This document shows, one piece after another, positions 1 to 6,387 of a DNA stretch of 16,425 nucleotides. Position 1 is the stretch's first letter, and each line of letters starts with the position of its first letter. The stretch is from Oceanospirillaceae bacterium UBA2001 (GTDB taxonomy: Bacteria > Pseudomonadota > Gammaproteobacteria > Pseudomonadales > Balneatricaceae): NCBI GenBank assembly GCA_002335115.1, contig DDCR01000099.1:1-16425 (forward strand), in the 5' to 3' direction. A program made the position numbers and the translations under genes. The notes below the pieces were generated by a model that saw only the letters and a list, made by a program, of their open reading frames with translations, had not been told where the DNA came from and searched no databases.

Positions 1-1
1 A

Positions 2-2404
2 TTTATTTTTATGGGCATTATGCTGCAACGTTCTAAAGTTGCGGAAGATTTGTTAGTGACAATGGCACAACTGTTTGGCCCTGTCCCCGGTGGCTTGGGT
101 ATCTCTGTGGTTATTGTTGGCGCATTACTAGCAGCCACTACGGGCATTGTGGGTGCAACTGTGATTGCCATGGGTATGATTTCTCTGCCCGCCATGTTGC
201 GCAATAAATATTCTCATTCACTAGCAACGGGTACCATTTGCGCATCGGGGACCTTAGGCCAAATCATCCCCCCCTCGATCGTGCTTATTATTTTGGCTGA
301 CCAACTCAGTAGCGCTGCTGATCAAGCCAGTGCCATGCGCAAAACTGCTTATCGGGAGATTACGGGTGAGTTTTCTATGCCCTCAGTGCTTGATATTACC
401 TCTGCTAGCGCGGGTGATATGTTTATGGGTGCTTTTGTGCCCGGCCTTTTATTGGTGGGTTTATACATATTGTATATCTTGTTCACAGCGATCATTCGCC
501 CAAAAATGGCGCCACCTGTGGGTTATTTGGGTGCCTATGACCGCCAATTTTTAGTTAAAGTACTAATGGCACTGCTGCCGCCTTTGAGTTTAATTTTTGT
601 GGTGCTGGGATCCATTTTGCTAGGCGTTGCAACAGTCAACCAAGCAGGCGCTGTCGGAGCTGTGGGAGCCATGTTGATGGCGGGTTATCGCCTGCACCAT
701 CGTGACGAAAGACGTTATTGGCCGGCATTTATGGCTATCGCCTCCATCATTATCTTAGGCATTATTGTTAATAACTTTGACCTTAATATTAAGAGCATCA
801 ACACAGATGAAGATCGCCTTGGTATTGCCCTTAGTTTAATGGCTTCGGCTACCTTGTTGATCGCCATAACTTGGAGTGGCTGGCGCGTCTTTAAAACCGG
901 CACCACCTTGCATGAGGTGATGGGGGAAACAGCTAAAACCACCTCTATGGTATTTATTATACTCATTGGTGCGGCTATGTTGACCTCTGCATTTCGAGCC
1001 TTTGGTGGTGAAGAACTCGTTAAGCATATGCTCACAAGCTTGCCAGGTGGCTTTTGGGTGCAATTTTTTGTGGTGATGTTGGTCATCTTTATTTTAGGGT
1101 TCTTTCTAGACTTTATTGAAATTGCCGTAGTGGTGGTGCCTATAGTGGCGCCCATATTGTTAGCAGACCCGAGTGCTAATATTACTGCAGTTTGGTTAGG
1201 TGTAATGATTGGCTTGAATATTCAAACCTCATTCCTAACACCGCCCTTTGGCTTTGCCCTTTTCTACTTACGTGGTGTGGCAGATCAAGTGGTGAAGACG
1301 GTTTCCATATACAAGGGAGTTGTGCCCTTTATTGGTTTGCAGTTATTGGCTTTGGTGATTACAGGATTTCTTCCAAGTTTAGTGAATTACCTTCCTAACC
1401 GAACTTACCTTACTTCCGAATCTGCGCCACCCCCAATGAACCCTCGTATTCAGCCATGCTTAGAGGAGCAGGTGCTCACTTTGTACGCTAACCAAGAAAC
1501 AAGTTTGGTGGCTGCCATTGATGCTATGGCGAGTGTAGATGCAAGCTACATGTCTTCTGCTGCAAACCAAGTATTGCAAGACAGCTTAGGCAAAGCCCGT
1601 GACACCTTTGTGAAAGTGGAAAATATTTATCAAGCTAAAGCTGAGCTCACAGCCTTTTCCAAAGGGTATGAAGCTTTGCATTATCAAGTGCGAGATATTC
1701 AGTTCAATGTTCGCAATAATAAACGCTTGGTCGTAGATGCTCAGTTGCAGTTGCGTCGGCTTGAAGATATTAGCTTAAATGATAATCGTCGTGCTGCTCT
1801 TGAGGCTAAGATTGATGAACTGGGGCGCTTCAATGAACTTTTGGAGGCGAGCATACCTCAAGAGTGGGCAACTCAGAGGCCTATGTTTGAGAAACTTAAT
1901 AAAGCTGAAAAGCAGTCTCGTACTCAATATCGACGCAATGTGGATGAAGCCTACGAAGGTATTCAAGAGTTACGCTTATGGATTTCCCAAGCTCCAGAGC
2001 TAGCCCAGATGAAAAATGATGTGGCTGCGCTTGCGTTAAGCATAGATCAACTTGATGCCAAGTCAGCCATGGCTGCCATCAAGCTGCAAGAGCAACAATT
2101 GGGTGAGTTGGCGGGTGTCAGTAGTATTAAATCTAAACTCTCGAAAACACGCAGGGCTCTTAAGGGCAGTAAGTACGATCCAGAGAAGGCCAAGGGCTTG
2201 CATCACCAAGCCGTGCAAATGTTAGATGCGGAGATTGTTTGGCGTGAACGCGCTCTAACTGACTTAGCGCCAGCTTTAGTGAGTTACGACATGGCCATCA
2301 AAGAGAGCATTGGCTTGCGTCTGCAAGAGCGTATGAGTGATGACCTAGCTACGACCGTGTCAGCTTGTATGGCGACGCATAAAGACATCTCCCTGCAATT
2401 TTAA
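2..2404 (+). CDS. TRAP transporter large permease (DctM-like) with long helical C-terminal extension, 5'-truncated
   Basis: Membrane permease of a tripartite ATP-independent periplasmic (TRAP) transporter, which imports organic acids or similar solutes using an ion gradient and a periplasmic binding protein. The frame is open from base 2, and the ATG at 11 is internal: the residues around it (FIFMGIMLQRSKVAEDLL) match the middle of DctM proteins, so the true start is upstream of the window. Counting from that ATG, residues 1-460 are hydrophobic, with the family blocks ATTGIVGATVIAMGMISLP (41-60), SGTLGQIIPPSIV (79-91) and LNIQTSFLTPPFGFALFYLRG (402-422). The membrane part ends near residue 460. 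Residues 465-797 (bases about 1403-2404) are soluble, charged and mostly helical or coiled-coil-like, after a proline-rich linker APPPMNPR. Standard DctM proteins of about 430 residues lack this tail. The small subunit and binding protein are not in the window. The family call is firm; the substrate is unknown. Confidence 0.93.
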   Translation, partial: FIFMGIMLQRSKVAEDLLVTMAQLFGPVPGGLGISVVIVGALLAATTGIVGATVIAMGMISLPAMLRNKYSHSLATGTICASGTLGQIIPPSIVLIILADQLSSAADQASAMRKTAYREITGEFSMPSVLDITSASAGDMFMGAFVPGLLLVGLYILYILFTAIIRPKMAPPVGYLGAYDRQFLVKVLMALLPPLSLIFVVLGSILLGVATVNQAGAVGAVGAMLMAGYRLHHRDERRYWPAFMAIASIIILGIIVNNFDLNIKSINTDEDRLGIALSLMASATLLIAITWSGWRVFKTGTTLHEVMGETAKTTSMVFIILIGAAMLTSAFRAFGGEELVKHMLTSLPGGFWVQFFVVMLVIFILGFFLDFIEIAVVVVPIVAPILLADPSANITAVWLGVMIGLNIQTSFLTPPFGFALFYLRGVADQVVKTVSIYKGVVPFIGLQLLALVITGFLPSLVNYLPNRTYLTSESAPPPMNPRIQPCLEEQVLTLYANQETSLVAAIDAMASVDASYMSSAANQVLQDSLGKARDTFVKVENIYQAKAELTAFSKGYEALHYQVRDIQFNVRNNKRLVVDAQLQLRRLEDISLNDNRRAALEAKIDELGRFNELLEASIPQEWATQRPMFEKLNKAEKQSRTQYRRNVDEAYEGIQELRLWISQAPELAQMKNDVAALALSIDQLDAKSAMAAIKLQEQQLGELAGVSSIKSKLSKTRRALKGSKYDPEKAKGLHHQAVQMLDAEIVWRERALTDLAPALVSYDMAIKESIGLRLQERMSDDLATTVSACMATHKDISLQF

Positions 2405-2476
2405 TGATACGCAGTGGATTGAGCTAAAGGTGATGGGGTAGAATGTTAGCAATACCTTATTTTCTTGGTTCACCCC

Positions 2477-3346
2477 ATGTCCATTGCTAACCATGACGTG
2501 TTTAAAATTATTGCCCAAGCTCACCCTCAGCTGCGTAAATCTGAGCGCAAGGTGGCCGACTATGTGCTCGAACATCGTGCAAAAATTGTGCAAATGCGTA
2601 TTGTTGATCTGGCTGCAGCCGCGGCGGTAAGTGAACCCACCGTGGTGCGGTTTTGCCGAGCCCTAGACTTTGACGGATTTCAAGATTTTAAACTTAATTT
2701 AGCCCAGTTTATGGGTACTAATACGTCTTATCAACAATTCCGCCTAGATAGCCGAGATTCGGTGGAACAGTTTAAAGAAAAGATTTTTGATGCCACCATG
2801 GGCAACCTCATGCGGGTAAAGTCTGATTTAGATGCAGCTAACCTAGAACAGGCTATTATGGCCTTAGCTCGGTCTAAGCGAGTTGACTGTTATGGCTTTG
2901 GAGCGTCAGCGCCTATTTGTACTGACGCACAACATAAGTTCTTTCGCCTTAATATGTCGGCGGCGGCTTATGCAGACCCCCACTTACAGACGATGGCGGC
3001 TGTGACCTTAGAACCTGGTGATGTGGTGATTGCGGTATCACAAACAGGCCGCACTAAAGACTTGCTGCACAGTACGCAACTGGCCATGGATGCAGGAGCG
3101 ACGGTGATTGCTCTGTGCCCAAGTAACACACCCTTGGCACAGCAGGTACAAATTCCCTTATACATCGACTTAGATGAAGATAAGGAACTCAACACCCTCA
3201 TGTCGTCTCGAATTACCCAAATGGTTGTTATCGATGTGCTGGCTGTGGGAGTTACCATGCAACTGGGTGAAGAAACGATGGCCCATTTAAAAACGATTAA
3301 ACGCTCCCTAAGGAATTTACGGGTGCCGGTGAAGCGCATTAAGTAG
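2477..3346 (+). CDS. RpiR-family transcriptional regulator, HexR-like (HTH + SIS)
   Basis: DNA-binding repressor or activator whose SIS domain senses a phosphorylated sugar. HexR itself responds to 2-keto-3-deoxy-6-phosphogluconate and controls central carbon genes. Of 289 residues, about 1-80 form the N-terminal HTH_6 region with the HexR-like string LRKSERKVADYVL and recognition-helix region VSEPTVVRFCRAL. About 125-265 form the SIS domain, with YGFGAS, DAQHKFFRLN, a SxTGRT phosphosugar loop (SQTGRTKDL) and TSRITQM-like SSRITQMVVIDVLA. I take ATG 2477; a TTG at 2465 is in frame, but neither start has a clear Shine-Dalgarno sequence. A possible -10 (TAGAAT, 2439-2444) lies just upstream with no convincing -35. 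It sits 60-70 bases after the TRAP gene, so cotranscription or a separate promoter are both possible. Family membership is clear, but orthology to HexR is inferred: the usual zwf, pgl or eda neighbours are absent. Confidence 0.9.
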   Translation: MSIANHDVFKIIAQAHPQLRKSERKVADYVLEHRAKIVQMRIVDLAAAAAVSEPTVVRFCRALDFDGFQDFKLNLAQFMGTNTSYQQFRLDSRDSVEQFKEKIFDATMGNLMRVKSDLDAANLEQAIMALARSKRVDCYGFGASAPICTDAQHKFFRLNMSAAAYADPHLQTMAAVTLEPGDVVIAVSQTGRTKDLLHSTQLAMDAGATVIALCPSNTPLAQQVQIPLYIDLDEDKELNTLMSSRITQMVVIDVLAVGVTMQLGEETMAHLKTIKRSLRNLRVPVKRIK

Positions 3347-3365
3347 TCAAACTGCCCTTGCTCTA

Positions 3366-4067
3366 TTACCCATAGTTTAGTTGTGGCGTTTGTTGTGTCA
3401 CCCCTGCAAATGGACTCCGCCCTAACCATTGACTCATGGCTTTGGCTAACTGAGGGTTGCCCCTAATGACAAGTGAGCCCTGATTGACCTCATCCTCGAA
3501 ATTGCTATAGCCCATGTGGATAGATGTTAAACCTCTGACCGAACTGGTGATAAGTAAGTCGGTGTCTAAACCTGGATCAACAATGCAGTAGTTTACATCG
3601 TTTTGGCTAATGACCATCCAATGGCGTCGTTTCTTACTCGAAAGCTCGGGGAAGTTGAACTCTAGGACACAGTTGTCTAAGCTAATTCCTTCAGGCTTTA
3701 TTAAGCGGTGGATATCCCACATGAGAAGCAAAGCGTCCAGTTTATTAAGATTCACTTCACTATTAAACCAGCGCTTTCCCCAAGTTCCAAAAGACTCAAT
3801 GATAGGAATAAGCTCGCGACCTGCAGCAGATAAATGATATTCCACTATGTTACCTTTTATGTGCTTTATTTGTACCACTCCATGGTCTGAAAGTTCGGTT
3901 AAACGTTTAGACAATAGCGACGGTGACATCAGTGGCACTCCGCGTCTAATTTGGTTAAACCGTGTGCTACCACACATCAGTTCACGCACCACTAGCGTAG
4001 TCCAGCGGGTGCAAAGTATTTCTGAAGTGATGGCGACAGGGCAAAACTGTCCGTAACTAAGACTCAT
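3366..4067 (-). CDS. HxlR-family winged-helix regulator with C-terminal SCP2-like domain
   Basis: Predicted DNA-binding regulator of 233 residues. Residues about 5-105 form the HxlR (DUF24) winged helix: YGQFCPVAITSEIL, then RWTTLVVRELMCGSTRFNQI and the recognition region MSPSLLSKRLTELSDHGVV. A cysteine in the N-terminal FCP motif (Cys9) is at the position where relatives such as YodB and HypR carry a redox or electrophile-sensing cysteine. Residues about 120-233 are an extra domain, much longer than a minimal HxlR protein (about 110 residues), resembling the SCP2-like ligand-binding tail of a known HxlR subgroup. The start at 4067 has a strong Shine-Dalgarno (AAGGAAGG, complement of 4073-4080) five bases upstream. 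The gene converges on the RpiR gene with 19 bases between stops, and diverges from the methyltransferase across an intergenic region holding a perfect palindrome. Autoregulation and control of the methyltransferase are inferred. Confidence 0.88.
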   Translation of the reverse strand: MSLSYGQFCPVAITSEILCTRWTTLVVRELMCGSTRFNQIRRGVPLMSPSLLSKRLTELSDHGVVQIKHIKGNIVEYHLSAAGRELIPIIESFGTWGKRWFNSEVNLNKLDALLLMWDIHRLIKPEGISLDNCVLEFNFPELSSKKRRHWMVISQNDVNYCIVDPGLDTDLLITSSVRGLTSIHMGYSNFEDEVNQGSLVIRGNPQLAKAMSQWLGRSPFAGVTQQTPQLNYG

Positions 4068-4195
4068 AATAACCTTCCTTGCTTTGTTAATGACAAAAAA
4101 TAGCGCTAATAAATAAGGGATTTATGTGACATTTTGTTTTATAAAAGAGCCTGGTGAAAAGGTTAAATACCCGTGGGTCACAATTTAATTGAGCT

Positions 4196-4222
4196 GGTTA
4201 CATAACCATTGGTTATGTAACC
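4196..4222. promoter_or_regulatory. Nested 27-bp palindrome, probable operator in hxlR/methyltransferase divergent region
   Basis: Two perfectly complementary 12-base arms, GGTTACATAACC (4196-4207) and GGTTATGTAACC (4211-4222), flank the spacer ATT. Each arm is itself a near-palindrome of form GGTTA-NN-TAACC, so the site offers two tandem dyads about 15 bases centre to centre. It lies 128 bases upstream of the HxlR start and 68 bases upstream of the methyltransferase start. A related half-site, GGTTAAATACC, occurs at 4161-4171. Placement and symmetry fit a dimeric winged-helix repressor acting on both promoters. The HxlR protein is the obvious candidate ligand, but this is inferred. A transcript hairpin is an alternative reading, though no T-tract follows. 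Confidence 0.7.
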
Positions 4223-4290
4223 ACAATCTTGTTAACTTTAATGGCTCAACCGAGCTTAACTTTGGGTCAACTTTATTGAAGGTAAAAACT

Positions 4291-5061
4291 ATGAAATTTG
4301 AAGGTAATGCGAGTTTACTGCAGCAAAAAATGGCAGCTAGTAGCGCTGGAGTGTCAAGGCGTTTAGCTGTGATGCGAGCCCTTAATCTTAATGTAGATGA
4401 CGCCATATTAGATGTAGGCTGTGGGGCGGGTCATTTGTTAGAAGATATTGCACTTGCTGTGGGCACCAACGGTAACGTGGTGGGGCTTGACCCCAGTGAA
4501 ACTCAATTAGTGGCAGCCAGGCAGCGCTGTGAACCTTTAAATAACGTTCAATTCTTATGTAGCATGGCTGACAAGATCAACTTGCCTGATGCTTCTTGTG
4601 ATGGCATTGCCTCTATTCAAACCTTGGATTATATTGAAGATGTAGGTGCTACATTAGCAGAAGTGGGACGCTTGTTAAAACCCAGATCCAGCTTTGTTAA
4701 TGTGTCCGTACTTTGGGATCACTTCAAATTTCATGGTGCTGATGAGGCCCTCAATAACCTCATACATGAGGCTTTTAAAGCCCACTGTTATCATCAAATG
4801 CTGCCACTCGAATTGTCTGGCCAGTTATCCAAGCAGGGCTTTGGTAATATCCGCACTGAGTCACTCGCTTTTGTCATAACCCAGCGTCACGAAAACTCGC
4901 CCGCAGCATACGCAGAACTGGTGTTGGCTAATTTTGCCTTGGGTCAGGGTGTGGAGGAAGACAAGGTAAGAGCATGGCAGTCTCAGCTAGCGCAAGCAGA
5001 AAGTGAGGGCCGATTTGGTTTCACGAGCTTTCCAGTACTAACCGTGGGTACCAAGCTATAA
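4291..5061 (+). CDS. Class I SAM-dependent methyltransferase
   Basis: Predicted cytosolic S-adenosylmethionine-dependent methyltransferase (Methyltransf_11/UbiE-like Rossmann fold), 256 residues. Motif I is ILDVGCGAGHLLEDIA (39-54), followed by the acidic ribose-binding strand GNVVGLDPSETQLVAAR (61-77), an adenine-contact segment near MADKINLPDASCDGI (92-106) and the strand IQTLDYIEDVGATLAEVGRLLKP (109-131). The substrate cannot be read from sequence. The frame is open from 4189, but those extra codons run through the palindrome. The ATG at 4291 has a purine-rich site (GAAGGT, about 4278-4283) at good distance and gives the protein start expected for the fold. It diverges from hxlR and is followed by the SDR gene after 197 bases. 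It may be regulated by HxlR through the 4196-4222 palindrome. Confidence 0.85.
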   Translation: MKFEGNASLLQQKMAASSAGVSRRLAVMRALNLNVDDAILDVGCGAGHLLEDIALAVGTNGNVVGLDPSETQLVAARQRCEPLNNVQFLCSMADKINLPDASCDGIASIQTLDYIEDVGATLAEVGRLLKPRSSFVNVSVLWDHFKFHGADEALNNLIHEAFKAHCYHQMLPLELSGQLSKQGFGNIRTESLAFVITQRHENSPAAYAELVLANFALGQGVEEDKVRAWQSQLAQAESEGRFGFTSFPVLTVGTKL

Positions 5062-5258
5062 AGCCCTTGTTTGCAATAACTGAATTGGTATTTTCAAAGT
5101 GAATGTGCCTAATAGCTTTTGCAGAAAATAGACTAGTTATAAATGATCTCGAGCGCTATAGTTAAACACCGGTTTAAATATTCGTTATTATTTTTTAGGA
5201 TGTCATGTTCCTGTAATGGAATCGGATATCAAAATGTTTGATACAGGGAGATTTTACT

Positions 5259-6209
5259 ATGAACAAAGTTGCAATTGTAACGGGTGCATCACGTGGGCTA
5301 GGTCGAGGCATTGCCCTCACGTTGGCCAAAGAAGAAGGTTATATCGTTTATGCGACAGCGCGCAATAAAAAGGCGTTGGAGGATTTAGCTGCAGAAGCGA
5401 CGATTGATAATGCCACAGGTGGTGTGATTCATGCCTGTGCCCTAGACCAAAAGGATGATGCTGCAGTAGAAGCTTTTGTTGGGCGGGTGGCGGCTGAACA
5501 AAAGACCATTAAGCTTCTGGTCAACAGTGCTTATAGTGGCTTAATCGCTATTGCCCCACACTTTGGTAAATCGTTTTGGGAACGCCCTTTGTCTGTCTAT
5601 GACGAGGCTTTTGATGTTGGTGTTCGCAGTAGTTACGTCATGAGTAAATTTGTTGCACCACTCATGGTGGCGCAGCAACAGGGGTTGATTATTCAAACCT
5701 CTAGTACGGGCGCATTTCACTATGCGTTTGATGTTGCTTATGGCGCCGCTCACTCAGCAATGGATCGCCTGACGGCGGATATGGCACTGGAATTAAAGGA
5801 TCATAAGGTGAACGCAATCACCCTTCATCCAGTGGGTGGGTGCCAGACAGAAGTCGTGTCATTCCCTGGTGGAGAGAGCGTAATTTATGTAGGTAGGGCG
5901 GTGGCCGCATTGGCAGAAAAAGCCACTGAAGCAGAGTTAACTCAAATGAGTGGCCAGGTGGTAATTACTGGAGAACTATCCGAAAAGTACAATTTTTCAG
6001 ATGATAACGACCCTCAAGGAGAGGCTAAAAAAGCAAAAATTGAAGGGGCTAAGGGCCAACGCTCAATGATGGAACAGGTCCAGTTCCAGAACCAACAGCA
6101 ACGAACTCTGGACGTTTATGACACTGATAATGGCCTACCATTTAAGTTCACTGACCTTAACAGTCCTATGTTTGGAGAAATGTTTTCTGGCGCTAAAGAC
6201 TTCAGTTAG
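5259..6209 (+). CDS. DHRS1-like short-chain dehydrogenase/reductase with substituted catalytic residues
   Basis: Rossmann-fold oxidoreductase-like protein of 316 residues, close to the usual length of the DHRS1 group. The cofactor loop TGASRGLGRG (8-17) is intact. LVNSAYSG (87-94) replaces the more usual NNAYAG. Further strings also follow DHRS1 proteins: FWERPLSVYDEAFDVGVRSSY (106-126), GLIIQTSSTG (142-151), YGAAHSAMDRLTADMALEL (161-179) and the C-terminal MSGQVVITGELSEKYNF. Ser149 and Tyr161 are present, but the lysine of YxxxK is His165 (CAC at 5751-5753), and the tetrad asparagine position appears to be Asp119 (GAT at 5613-5615). The start ATG 5259 has the Shine-Dalgarno CAGGGAG (5244-5250) eight bases upstream; a longer frame from 5238 has no such support. 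The substrate is unknown. It may retain altered reductase activity or act only as an NAD(P)-binding protein. Confidence 0.85.
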   Translation: MNKVAIVTGASRGLGRGIALTLAKEEGYIVYATARNKKALEDLAAEATIDNATGGVIHACALDQKDDAAVEAFVGRVAAEQKTIKLLVNSAYSGLIAIAPHFGKSFWERPLSVYDEAFDVGVRSSYVMSKFVAPLMVAQQQGLIIQTSSTGAFHYAFDVAYGAAHSAMDRLTADMALELKDHKVNAITLHPVGGCQTEVVSFPGGESVIYVGRAVAALAEKATEAELTQMSGQVVITGELSEKYNFSDDNDPQGEAKKAKIEGAKGQRSMMEQVQFQNQQQRTLDVYDTDNGLPFKFTDLNSPMFGEMFSGAKDFS

Positions 6210-6387
6210 GTGAATCAATAGAAACTTGGTGGGGTGAGTTCAATCCTACCAAGCACTTGCTTAGCAATTGCTAGAGGCCACCTAATAGGCCCAATGTTAG
6301 CTGCTGATCCCAATTCATTTATATTGATCTTGTTGATGCATAGCTAACAAGGTCACCCTCCGCTGACATGGCCACCACTTGGTCGCA
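6210..6387. other. Convergent intergenic region, no gene; weak inverted repeats
   Basis: This is the stop-to-stop gap between the SDR gene and dnaE2. It contains a nine-pair stem with one G-T pair (6225-6233 with 6245-6253, CTTGGTGGG/CCTACCAAG), a perfect 12-base palindrome TAGCAATTGCTA (6262-6273), and arms GTTAGCT (6296-6302) and AGCTAAC (6342-6348) far apart. None is followed by a T-tract in either direction, so I see no classical intrinsic terminator. The first hairpin may act as a weak or factor-assisted terminator for the SDR transcript. Confidence 0.4.

Noticed and set aside
715..1155. Antisense open frame inside the TRAP permease gene
   Set aside because: It is opposite a strongly conserved membrane-protein coding sequence and resembles no known protein.
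4189..4290. Longer N terminus for the methyltransferase
   Set aside because: The extra codons translate the operator palindrome, while ATG 4291 has a good ribosome-binding site and gives a normal methyltransferase N terminus.
5119..5145. TTGCAG...TATAAAT as a promoter for the SDR gene
   Set aside because: The spacing between the boxes is too short (about 14-15 bases) to be convincing.
6225..6253. Hairpin after the SDR gene as an intrinsic terminator
   Set aside because: The stem is modest and no T-tract follows on either strand, so I only note it as a weak structure.
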